DNA from: Dehalococcoidia bacterium
Lineage (GTDB): Bacteria; Chloroflexota; Dehalococcoidia; GIF9; UBA5629
NCBI GenBank assembly: GCA_007280145.1
Contig: QYPU01000066.1
Span: 1-9,276, forward strand
Reading direction: 5' to 3'
DNA: 9,276 nt
Shown: piece by piece, positions 1 through 6,270 of the stretch
How positions within the stretch are numbered: position 1 is the first letter of the stretch
How the letters are laid out: each line of letters starts with the position of its first letter
The notes under the pieces: model-generated
The model's database searches: none
Told to the model about the DNA's origin: nothing
Seen by the model: only the letters and a program-made list of their open reading frames with translations
Program-made: the position numbers and the translations under genes

Positions 1-44
1 CCTCTTTGCCTTGCTTTATCTGGGTGCGGACATCTCCACTTCAT
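1..44 (-). CDS. Possible 5' end of a small protein, cut by window edge
   Basis: An ATG on the minus strand at 44-42 opens a frame that runs off the left edge and begins MKWRCPHPDKARQR. A GAGGG Shine-Dalgarno-like stretch lies four to five bases upstream, which is the main reason to list it. The Cys-Pro-His start is reminiscent of short zinc-ribbon proteins, but with only 14 residues visible no family can be assigned. A candidate promoter sits at 83-110 on the same strand. The sequence could equally be non-coding; the frame is too short to judge codon bias. Confidence 0.28.
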   Translation of the reverse strand, partial: MKWRCPHPDKARQR

Positions 45-82
45 AAGACCCTCAGGAACCTCAATCCTTCTAATATTTTATC

Positions 83-110
83 ACTATATAATTGATGCTC
101 CTAATTGTAA
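83..110 (-). promoter_or_regulatory. Candidate promoter for the left-edge reading frame
   Basis: Read on the minus strand, TTACAA (110-105) and TATAGT (88-83) are separated by 16 bases. The -10 matches consensus in five of six positions, the -35 in only three. The predicted transcript would start near 76, about 32 bases before the candidate ATG at 44. The region is AT-rich, so a chance match is possible. Confidence 0.25.
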
Positions 111-154
111 GAATCTACTATTGAACTTTTTGGCTTTTTGTGTTACTACGCTAG

Positions 155-778
155 CTACCTTGGCCCGTTCACATAACCTGCAACGTGGCCTCTCACTTTC
201 TGTGCTATGGCGTTGAGCAGGTCGAGGTCCCTAGGCGTATAATAGTCGGTAAAGTATGGCTTACCGTCGGAGTATTGAATAATGTTCCGTATGTCATGCA
301 GTTCAACAGGCACTGGATATCGGCTTTTCCACTTTGATTGCCTAGAAAGTCTAGTTAGAATGTCTTCTTCCTTAATGTCCGCCTTCATATTTGCTTCTTT
401 GGATAACTTCACAAGGTTATGTTCATTGATCAGCCTGGGTAACCTCCCTGTTTGAAGGAACTGGCTGCTAATCTCGTCACGTCGTTCTAGAATTATTAGA
501 GCCTTAAATAGATTCTCAAGGGCGTATGAAACAAGAATGAAATAAGGACCATGTAGGTTAGGTGGTGGGATACCGGGGTGTTCCGTACCTTTGTCGTACT
601 TTCCCTCTTTCGCGTTGGTTAGGACGACATTCCAATATTGCCGTAGTTGTGGTTCTAATGCCTTCGATGCTTCAATCATCTCATCAGCTTTCTCTACCCA
701 TAACCACGGATTAAGCAGATTATCCAAATAGTGGACAACGAATTGTGGATATTGTGAGAGAAGATTCCTGTGAGTCAT
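155..778 (-). CDS. Uncharacterised helical protein, HEPN-like
   Basis: A 207-residue, mostly helical soluble protein without signal peptide or membrane segment. I do not recognise a characterised family. The central part (about residues 78-170) has the look of HEPN-like proteins: a helix with SYALENLFKALI (84-95), an EHNLVKL turn (119-125) typical of the position after the first long helices, and a LTRLSRQSKWKSRYPVP stretch (141-157) of a kind seen in many small hypothetical proteins of this type. The RNase motif of active HEPN toxins (Arg, 4-6 residues, His) is not clearly present; the nearest pair is Arg153 and His161, too far apart, so nuclease activity is not supported. The ATG at 778-776 has no good Shine-Dalgarno; a nearby upstream ATG is out of frame. 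The gene is transcribed away from the operon at 1212 and looks monocistronic. A candidate -10 (844-849) and an 18-bp palindrome (825-842) precede it. Coding is well supported by length; the HEPN assignment is tentative. Confidence 0.72.
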   Translation of the reverse strand: MTHRNLLSQYPQFVVHYLDNLLNPWLWVEKADEMIEASKALEPQLRQYWNVVLTNAKEGKYDKGTEHPGIPPPNLHGPYFILVSYALENLFKALIILERRDEISSQFLQTGRLPRLINEHNLVKLSKEANMKADIKEEDILTRLSRQSKWKSRYPVPVELHDIRNIIQYSDGKPYFTDYYTPRDLDLLNAIAQKVRGHVAGYVNGPR

Positions 779-824
779 CTCATGGCATTGAGTAAGAGAC
801 TTTGATTTTTAGCCTCTAACTTTA

Positions 825-849
825 AGAACATACGTACGTTCTCAGTATA
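825..849 (-). promoter_or_regulatory. Candidate -10 box plus 18-bp palindromic operator upstream of the HEPN-like gene
   Basis: AGAACATACGTACGTTCT at 825-842 is self-complementary except for one pair (17-bp spacing of AGAAC and GTTCT around TACGTA). On the minus strand TATACT at 849-844 is a five-of-six -10 match, which would place transcription start near 836, inside the palindrome. No good -35 is seen at the expected distance. The geometry is that of a repressor site over a transcription start. The regulator is unknown; the arms resemble GAAC/GTTC of Gram-positive LexA sites, but the spacer is eight bases, not four. Confidence 0.35.
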
Positions 850-1152
850 ATCCTTGAGCTAAGTAAATGCCAGTATTGCGCACTGACACTGAACATTGTG
901 ACGAATTGTTGGACTTGGATAGCGTGGTGCACAAACGCCCGGTGCATATTTACGCGGATCTAAAAAGTGATCGATAGCCAGGTGAGGGGGGGTATCCTTG
1001 TCTCCAGTGAAAAGGGGCCATTTTTGCCTCTGTCAAGAGTAGATATGGGAAGTGTCGGTAAAATCCATCATTCTCATCCAGCCTGCCTGCATTCAAAGTG
1101 TCTTCGCAAAGAGATCTACCAGTTCTGTGCCAGTGCCGATGAAGTCGGGCTA
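850..1152. other. Gene-free stretch, possibly a decayed mobile element
   Basis: No convincing gene is seen in about 300 bases between the divergent HEPN-like gene and the 1212 operon. Two frames of 60-80 codons stay open over about 950-1189 on opposite strands; neither has a ribosome site or recognisable protein. The stretch about 980-1060, with a G7 run at 985-991 and a near-palindromic AAAAGGGGCCATTTTT core, gives an impression of sequence associated with insertion elements, but I cannot see matching terminal repeats or target-site duplications. Confidence 0.2.
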
Positions 1153-1181
1153 TTTTCGCAATATCTGATTTGATGTATAAT
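1153..1181 (+). promoter_or_regulatory. Candidate promoter of the three-gene operon
   Basis: A perfect TATAAT lies at 1176-1181, with TTTTCG at 1153-1158 as a poor -35 (three of six) at 17-base spacing. Transcription would start near 1188, leaving a leader of about 24 bases that contains the GGGGAGGGA ribosome site. The -10 is convincing by position and sequence; the weak -35 suggests dependence on an activator or modest expression. Confidence 0.45.
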
Positions 1182-1211
1182 GACAGCAAGCCAAATCAGG
1201 GGGAGGGACAG

Positions 1212-2117
1212 ATGAAACGAGCAGTCAGCATCAGCATTGGCTCGTCCGAGCGTGATAAGCGAGTGGAAGTGACCCTGTTAGGCGAAAAGGTCAGCATCGA
1301 ACGCATCGGCACGCACGGCGACATAGAAGCCGCCGCCCTTAAATATAAGGAACTTGATGGCAAAGTGGATGCCTTCGGCGTTGGCGGTGCGGAACTGGGT
1401 GCGCTTATAGACGGCAAGTTCTACCCGTTCCACTCGATCCAAAAAATAGTGCGCTACATCGAGAAAACGCCTGTCGTGGATGGCGCCGGGTGGCAAAACA
1501 CGCTCGAAAACAAAGTGCCGTCTTTTTTGGAGACAAAGATCAAGGATTACCTAAACCAGCATGGCCGCAATGTCATGATGCCTGTCGGCGTGTCCCGTTG
1601 GGGACTTTCCAAATCCTTCGTCGAAGCCGGGTACGAAACGGTCTTTTGTGACCTGATGTTTACTCTCCATGTCCCCATCCCAATCCGCTCCTTGAGAGCA
1701 CTCCGTATCCTGGCCGCATTAATGATTCCGATTGTCACGCGTTTTCCATTCGCGTGGCTGTATCCTACCGGTGAGAAGCAGGAGGTGCGTATCCCCAAAT
1801 GGGTGAAATGGTACAACTGGGCCACCGTCATTGCCGGGGATTGCCTCTACATCAAGCACAACATGCCAGACAAACTGGAAGGTAAGGTCATCGTCACCAA
1901 CACCACCACACCAGAAGACGTGGAATTCTTCCGCCAAGCGGGTGTGAAATACCTGGTCACCACAACACCGGTGCTGGAGGGCCGCTCCTTTGGCACCAAT
2001 GCAATGGAAGCGGCACTGGTAGCAATCTCAGGCAAGGGACGCCCGCTGACTTGGAACGAATACAGCGAATTGATTGATAAACTTGGCTTCGAGCCTCACT
2101 TGCGGGAGCTTAATTAG
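1212..2117 (+). CDS. Protein of the family annotated as quinate 5-dehydrogenase
   Basis: A 301-residue soluble protein that resembles Chloroflexota proteins carrying the automatic name quinate 5-dehydrogenase. The name should be treated with caution: I see no classical shikimate/quinate dehydrogenase signature and no clean GxGxxG dinucleotide fingerprint. Recognisable features are HGDIEAA (35-41), a glycine-rich VDAFGVGGAELG (52-63) after a predicted strand, a hydrophobic segment around 161-182 that could be a buried or membrane-touching helix, and a C-terminal EGRSFGTNAMEAAL (256-269) that looks like a ligand or phosphate-binding loop. Start: the frame stays open upstream to 1170, but ATG at 1212 follows GGGGAGGGA at optimal distance and begins a regular MKRAVSISIG strand, so it is preferred. 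It is the first gene of an operon with a nucleotidyltransferase (55 bases downstream) and a PAP2 phosphatase, which argues for a role in making or processing a phosphorylated intermediate rather than quinate catabolism. Confidence 0.8.
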   Translation: MKRAVSISIGSSERDKRVEVTLLGEKVSIERIGTHGDIEAAALKYKELDGKVDAFGVGGAELGALIDGKFYPFHSIQKIVRYIEKTPVVDGAGWQNTLENKVPSFLETKIKDYLNQHGRNVMMPVGVSRWGLSKSFVEAGYETVFCDLMFTLHVPIPIRSLRALRILAALMIPIVTRFPFAWLYPTGEKQEVRIPKWVKWYNWATVIAGDCLYIKHNMPDKLEGKVIVTNTTTPEDVEFFRQAGVKYLVTTTPVLEGRSFGTNAMEAALVAISGKGRPLTWNEYSELIDKLGFEPHLRELN

Positions 2118-2172
2118 TCAAGCTAATCAACACGAAGGCAAATGTCTTTGCGGTGATGCCCAAGGAGAATTT

Positions 2173-2976
2173 ATGGATGCAATCGTGATCGCAGGTGGGA
2201 TTCCCCTTCCGCAAGATCCACTATATCTCTACACCAATGGTAATTTCAAAGCCCTCGTTGATGTGGCGGGCAAACCCATGATCCAGTGGGTGCTGGATGC
2301 CCTTGGCGACGCCAAACACGTGGACAAAGTCATCATCATTGGCCTTTCGCCCAAGAGCGGTGTCATCTGCAAGAAACCCCTGTTCTATGTCGCCAACCAA
2401 GGACGCATGCTGGCTAACATCATTGCCGGCGTCGAGAAAACTCTCGAACTCAACACCAAAGCCGAATACCTGCTAATCGTCTCTTCCGACATCCCCTGCC
2501 TGAAACCAGAGCTGGTTGATTGGCTGGTAGAGACTTGCATGCAAACCAAAGATGATCTCTATTACGGCGTCGTACCGCGCGAAGTCATGGAGACACGCTG
2601 GCCCGGTTCCAGGCGCACCTACGTTAAACTCAAAGACATCCAAGTCTGCGGCGCCGACATCGGCATTGCGCATGTGGCCATGGCAACCAAAAACCTCGAC
2701 ATATGGGAAGAACTGCTCGGCGACCGTAAATCGCCGCTCAAACAGGCTGCCATAATAGGTTTTGGGACCCTCGTACTGCTGCTGCTTGGGCGCTTGAGTC
2801 TGACTTACGCAGTAGAACGCGTGACAAAGCGCATTGGCATCAGGGGCCGCGCCATTGTCTGGCCACATGCCGAACCCGGCATGGATATTGACAAGCCGCA
2901 CCAACTCAAACTAGTCCGCGAGGACATGGCAAAGCAGCAAGAAAAAACTGACCGAGAGAAAGCAAAAACCAAATGA
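2173..2976 (+). CDS. MobA-like NTP transferase (nucleotidyltransferase) family protein
   Basis: A 267-residue GT-A-fold nucleotidyltransferase that should transfer a nucleotide from an NTP to a phosphorylated sugar, polyol or cofactor. It has the opening strand and loop MDAIVIAGG (1-9), a lysine-containing FKALVDVAGKPMI (25-37) where substrates bind, SSDIPCL (104-110) with the metal-binding Asp106, and a C-terminal GMDIDKPHQL (236-245) with a second acidic pair, as in MobA/IspD-type enzymes. Unusually, the first loop lacks the usual GxGxR pattern and reads IPLPQDPLYLYTNGN before the lysine. The hydrophobic stretch 192-206 is probably a core helix rather than a membrane anchor. The C-terminus is a charged, lysine-rich tail. 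ATG at 2173 is chosen because AAGGAGA (2162-2168) precedes it; the frame extends further upstream into the previous gene without a ribosome site. The stop overlaps the PAP2 start as ATGA, implying translational coupling. Its substrate is unknown; CDP- or UDP-activated head groups are plausible given the PAP2 partner. Confidence 0.85.
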   Translation: MDAIVIAGGIPLPQDPLYLYTNGNFKALVDVAGKPMIQWVLDALGDAKHVDKVIIIGLSPKSGVICKKPLFYVANQGRMLANIIAGVEKTLELNTKAEYLLIVSSDIPCLKPELVDWLVETCMQTKDDLYYGVVPREVMETRWPGSRRTYVKLKDIQVCGADIGIAHVAMATKNLDIWEELLGDRKSPLKQAAIIGFGTLVLLLLGRLSLTYAVERVTKRIGIRGRAIVWPHAEPGMDIDKPHQLKLVREDMAKQQEKTDREKAKTK

Positions 2977-3512
2977 GCCTTCGATCTCTTCTGGAACTCG
3001 ATGCCCGACTATCAGGCCAGATGCGCGTGGCCGAACAACCCGGTCTGTTACGAAATATGTTGGCCTTCTTAGCCCATTCCGGGGACTCATGGTTGTGGTG
3101 TGGAGGGCTGATCATTTTGTGGTTTTTCGGCGATCCATTTTGGAAGAAGTTGGCTGTGGTGCTGCTTGGAGGAATTGCTGTACTGGCCATCATCCTGATA
3201 ACATTAAAGTTCCTCATTCGCCGCCGCAGACCGGAAGGCGAATGGGGCAGAATTTACCGCAATACGGATCCACACTCCTTCCCATCCGGCCATGCCGCAC
3301 GTTCTTTTTTCATCACTATAGCGGTTACCGGTTTTGGCCCCGGCTGGCTGGCGGCTATCCTTTGGGTTTGGGCACCTCTGGTTGTGCTGGCACGTGTAGC
3401 ACTGGGTGTGCATTATGTCTCGGACATCGCAGTTGGAGCTTTGCTGGGAATCCTGCTTGGCCTGATTGGATTGCCAGTCTGTGAACTACTGCTGGCCCAT
3501 GCCGTATCCTAA
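2973..3512 (+). CDS. PAP2-family membrane phosphatase
   Basis: A 179-residue integral membrane phosphatase of the PAP2/phosphatidic acid phosphatase superfamily, which removes phosphate from lipid or polyprenyl phosphates and diphosphates by a phospho-histidine mechanism. All three catalytic motifs are present: K79-x6-R86-P87, P104-S105-G106-H107, and R141-x5-H147-x3-D151 (the residue before Arg141 is Ala instead of the usual Ser). Hydrophobic helices are predicted at about 40-52, 58-80, 111-121, 123-145 and 152-172. The catalytic residues lie on loops facing one side of the membrane. The length is typical of small bacterial type-2 enzymes. The gene starts inside the stop of the NTP transferase (ATGA), so the two are coupled and probably act on one pathway. 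The substrate may be undecaprenyl diphosphate, phosphatidylglycerol phosphate or another lipid phosphate; sequence alone does not decide. Confidence 0.9.
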   Translation: MSLRSLLELDARLSGQMRVAEQPGLLRNMLAFLAHSGDSWLWCGGLIILWFFGDPFWKKLAVVLLGGIAVLAIILITLKFLIRRRRPEGEWGRIYRNTDPHSFPSGHAARSFFITIAVTGFGPGWLAAILWVWAPLVVLARVALGVHYVSDIAVGALLGILLGLIGLPVCELLLAHAVS

Positions 3513-3685
3513 ATCGGGATTCCGCTCTATTGAACAATAACTCATTTTGTTAAGCCTTAGGTCTCCACAAGAAACAAGTGGCCTCGGCTGACACAATGCA
3601 GCACTTTGTGAATTGGGTTGACGTGCGCACCGTTGGTCAAGCTTAGTACTTTTCCCAAACGTAAAGATGTTAGAAACAGGTACAC

Positions 3686-3714
3686 TTGTAACGTTAACCG
3701 TTCACTTCTATAAT
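3686..3714 (+). promoter_or_regulatory. Sigma70-like promoter of the STAND-TPR gene
   Basis: TTGTAA at 3686-3691 and a perfect TATAAT at 3709-3714 are separated by exactly 17 bases. Transcription would start near 3721, giving a leader of about 58 bases. An 8-bp perfect palindrome, TAACGTTA (3689-3696), overlaps the end of the -35 and the spacer and could bind a regulator. The remaining intergenic stretch (3513-3685) contains only short inverted repeats such as TTGAC/GTCAA at about 3618-3640 and no convincing terminator for the upstream operon. Confidence 0.55.
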
Positions 3715-3764
3715 ATAATAGCAACGACACCGGCTATAAGTCTTGTGATTCTATAAATACTCTA

Positions 3765-3782
3765 ATGTCTAGTCTGCGATGA
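3765..3782 (+). other. Five-codon mini-ORF overlapping the STAND gene start
   Basis: ATG at 3765 opens a reading frame of five codons (Met-Ser-Ser-Leu-Arg) whose TGA stop at 3780-3782 overlaps the ATG at 3779 of the next gene in an ATGA arrangement. The downstream gene has no Shine-Dalgarno sequence. Re-initiation from this mini-ORF is therefore a possible way to start translation. The mini-ORF itself also lacks a clear ribosome site, and a chance occurrence cannot be excluded. Confidence 0.25.
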
Positions 3783-5452
3783 ACATCTTTGTAGGTCGGA
3801 AGGAACAGTTAGGCATTGTCAATAGTATGCTTTCTCAAGGCAAAGGCATTGCCTTAGTTGCTGGCGAAAGCGGCGTTGGCAAGTCGCACTTTCTTGCAAA
3901 GTTGTACGATGATAGCCAAAAGCACCGGGCTAATTACCTTGTGGCTTTGCATACCTGTAGGTTTAGCGAGAGCTTCGATGACCCTATTGTCAATCTCCTA
4001 TCCCACCTGATTGCCGAGGTAAGGTCTTCGCACTTGCTAAGCAATAGAAGCATGGGGCTGTTGGCTCAGACAAGCTCACTATTAAACCAGTTGATAAGGC
4101 AGGACGTTGGGCTGGACTTTGTTAGGAGATTATTGGAGAAAGTAACGCTAAACTGGGGTCCACTAGGTATCAAAGTAGATAGTGTGTTTGGGCTCACGTC
4201 TAACGCATTGGAGCGCATCAAGGGAGCAAAACCGAGTATATTAGATGCTCGTAGACTGATAGCCGAGCATCGCTTACCTGCTGCGGATATATATGGGAAT
4301 ATTATTAAAAGTCTAAGTGAAGACCTATCCGGAAAGTACTTCCTCCTTGTTGTTGATCAATTAGAAAGAGCAGATAGCACTACTTTGAATCTTATGCTTG
4401 ACTTGGCTGAGGCAATACAAAATAGAGTCTGCTTAGTGCTGGCGATACAGGTGGAGATTGATGGAAAGATAGGTGAGCCCCATATATCATCTGAAAAATA
4501 CCGAATGGTCGAAAATGCTATTTCTAGAATTGGGGGCAAAATTATACAGTTGCAAGGGCTCCGATGGGACGAGATTGGAGAATGGATAAAGAAGCGCCAG
4601 AAGAAGCAGTTACCAGAGATTGATCTTAAGAAGATCCGAAAGGCTACGGGCGGACTACCAATTATTATTCGAGAATGGCTTGAACGAAACGATCTTGCTA
4701 TCGAGCTTCTGCAAGGGCTTTCGAGCCAAGACTACCTTGGAAGGTGCTACGAACATAGACTCGAGGAAATTGAATCTAGTTTTGTTGATTTTGCTTACCG
4801 TCTTAGTGTCCTCCGTGAGCCTCTACCTCTGGAGTCTTATGTAACGCTCTTGCGGCTTGGCAGGGCACAACAAAATCTTCTAGAATGCCATACAGTTATG
4901 AGCCATCTTAAAAAGAAACTGATCTTTGATGACAGTGGGTGGTTTCGTCACGAGACGATTAAGCGCTACGTAGAAAATAGAATGCCTGTTGCTCTGCAAA
5001 AAGAATACCATTATGCAGCCGCACGGCTGTTCAAACAAGAAAGAGAGCGCAAGCTAGTAGGAAAAACCGCTTTTTACTATCCATGGTACGAATATTTAAG
5101 TGAAGATTACCATCTTCGCCGAGCTGGAAAAGAACCTTTGGACTTTGTTACGAATTATGAATTATTCAACCTAGTTGTTTGGGAAGAACCTTGGGATACC
5201 AGCTCCTTGAGCTCAGTCAGTGCAAAGAAGGCGTTATTAGAAAGGCTTCAGGAATATTTTAATGAAGTAGGTGACAAGCTTGGTGAAGCCTGGGCACTGT
5301 ATTGGCTTGGACATGCCATCCGGATCATTGAACGGAGGGTGCCTTATAACCCTTGGGACTCTAAGATGTTATACGAAAGAAGTCTTGACATTTGTAAAAT
5401 CCTTGGTGACAGGGAAGGTATATCAATAATCTTTTTGACATTGCATGCATAG
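3779..5452 (+). CDS. STAND-type P-loop ATPase, N-terminal part of a frame-disrupted STAND-TPR protein
   Basis: The visible product has 557 residues. It starts with FVGRKEQL (4-11), the usual opening of AAA_16/STAND NTPase domains, which supports ATG 3779 despite lack of a Shine-Dalgarno. Walker A is GESGVGKS (29-36); Walker B is YFLLVVDQLE (187-196) with Asp193; a GGLPIII segment (291-297) matches the GxP motif of STAND ATPases; a winged-helix-like region follows, with FRHETIKRYV at 389-398. From about residue 490 a TPR-like helix-turn-helix begins (GDKLGEAWALYWLGHA, then YERSLDICKILGDREG), then the frame ends in seven unrelated residues at TAG 5450. The missing repeats continue in the -1 frame (5410-6027). 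STAND proteins are ATP-driven switches that oligomerise on ligand sensing and serve in transcription control, programmed death or phage defence. Here no effector domain precedes the ATPase, so the output is unknown. The gene is AT-richer than the operon before it. Confidence 0.85.
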   Translation: MNIFVGRKEQLGIVNSMLSQGKGIALVAGESGVGKSHFLAKLYDDSQKHRANYLVALHTCRFSESFDDPIVNLLSHLIAEVRSSHLLSNRSMGLLAQTSSLLNQLIRQDVGLDFVRRLLEKVTLNWGPLGIKVDSVFGLTSNALERIKGAKPSILDARRLIAEHRLPAADIYGNIIKSLSEDLSGKYFLLVVDQLERADSTTLNLMLDLAEAIQNRVCLVLAIQVEIDGKIGEPHISSEKYRMVENAISRIGGKIIQLQGLRWDEIGEWIKKRQKKQLPEIDLKKIRKATGGLPIIIREWLERNDLAIELLQGLSSQDYLGRCYEHRLEEIESSFVDFAYRLSVLREPLPLESYVTLLRLGRAQQNLLECHTVMSHLKKKLIFDDSGWFRHETIKRYVENRMPVALQKEYHYAAARLFKQERERKLVGKTAFYYPWYEYLSEDYHLRRAGKEPLDFVTNYELFNLVVWEEPWDTSSLSSVSAKKALLERLQEYFNEVGDKLGEAWALYWLGHAIRIIERRVPYNPWDSKMLYERSLDICKILGDREGISIIFLTLHA

Positions 5453-6027
5453 AGTGGGGTCATAACCAACTCGGTACGGCAAAATACCTTATTGAAAAGG
5501 CTCTAAAGACCATACCAACGCCAAGTGGATATGATAGAGGTGATTCGGATTGGGCATCTGTTTCACCTTGGCCATCTTGTTTGACTGGTTATGTTCTGGC
5601 TCTTCATGTTATCGCTTGGATTGAGTTTGAACTGGCGAACTATAGTGTGGCAAAGCGCCGTTGTAGGAAATGTCTGAAATTTTTGAAGGGACTAAGCCAG
5701 TCTGAGTCGTTACACAGAGATGAGGCATTTTGTGACTATTATGCCACGGACCAGCTCTATTTATTAGCTCAAATCTATGAGGCAGGCAGACAACACAGGA
5801 AAGCGTTCGTCATTTGTGAATTGCTCCGAAGTTGTTCGCCACAGTACAAACCATTCAAAGATTACAAGACGGTGACAGAAATGCTGGAACAGATCAAGGC
5901 AAATACCGGTAAGAGCAAAGTTGAAAGATACTCAAGGCAGATTGTTCAAGCGTTATCAGGCGAACTTACCTCTATCTGGCAAGTATATGATTTTATTACC
6001 AGTCAATTGTTGGCATCTAAGAGTTAG
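5410..6027 (+). pseudogene. C-terminal TPR region of the STAND protein, displaced to the -1 frame
   Basis: This frame is open from 5410, after a TGA at 5407, to a TAG at 6025-6027. It has no ATG in the first 57 codons; the first possible start is a TTG at 5581 without a ribosome site, so it is not an independent gene. It reads LFDIACIEWGHNQLGTAKYL, then IEKALK, which is the expected second half of a TPR following GDREGIS in the preceding frame. Further helical repeat-like units follow, among them ATDQLYLLAQIYEAGRQHRK, and it ends in a plausible C-terminal helix (TSIWQVYDFITSQLLASKS). Adding one base in the T5 run at 5432-5436 would join both parts into a 749-residue protein with exact TPR spacing. 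It may be a true mutation, a homopolymer sequencing or assembly error, or, less likely, a programmed -1 frameshift. Confidence 0.8.
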
Positions 6028-6210
6028 TACTACTATGCGCTAATGCCTGCCAAGTTTTGCTTATCATTTTTCGGCCGGCTACCAAGCTGTCAACCTCATC
6101 TACTATTCCCGTGTCTTTAAAACTATTCCATTGAACAAAGTAGCGGATTGTTATTCCTACTCTTTCTCAGCACTGCTTCCGTCAAGTGTCGTAACTGCAT
6201 GCACGAAGCG

Positions 6211-6239
6211 TTGACAACTTCATTACCAAGACCTAAGAT
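6211..6239 (+). promoter_or_regulatory. Strong sigma70-like promoter of the DUF5661 gene
   Basis: TTGACA (6211-6216, perfect) and TAAGAT (6234-6239, four of six) are spaced by 17 bases, predicting a start near 6246 and a leader of about 25 bases ending in the AGGGGG ribosome site. GTCAA at 6181-6185 mirrors the TTGAC of the -35, and a TGCATGCA palindrome lies between them (6196-6203), so a regulator could act here. Bases 6028-6180 show no gene or terminator. Confidence 0.6.
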
Positions 6240-6270
6240 TATCCCAAGAATAGAAACTTAGGGGGCGGAC

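Noticed and set aside
825..842. Gram-positive type LexA/SOS box
   Set aside because: The spacer between GAAC and GTTC is eight bases instead of four.
967..1173. Plus-strand frame of 68 codons starting with GTG
   Set aside because: No ribosome site, no recognisable protein, and it runs into the promoter of the operon; the opposite strand is open too.
1170..1211. Upstream extension of the first operon gene by 14 codons
   Set aside because: It would overlap the TATAAT box, and the GGGGAGGGA ribosome site points to ATG 1212.
2113..2127. ATTAG/CTAAT hairpin as a terminator between operon genes
   Set aside because: Five AT-rich base pairs and no U-tract; the following gene has its own ribosome site only 35 bases away.
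2074..2172. Upstream extension of the NTP transferase by 33 codons from a TTG
   Set aside because: No ribosome site there; AAGGAGA and the typical MDAIVIAGG start fix ATG 2173.
2473..2904. Minus-strand frame of 143 codons
   Set aside because: It is a shadow of the NTP transferase gene, whose motifs and ribosome site are clear.
5432..5437. Canonical programmed -1 frameshift site
   Set aside because: C TTT TTG does not fit X XXY YYZ in the first position and no obvious stimulatory stem was found just downstream; mutation or sequencing error is more likely.
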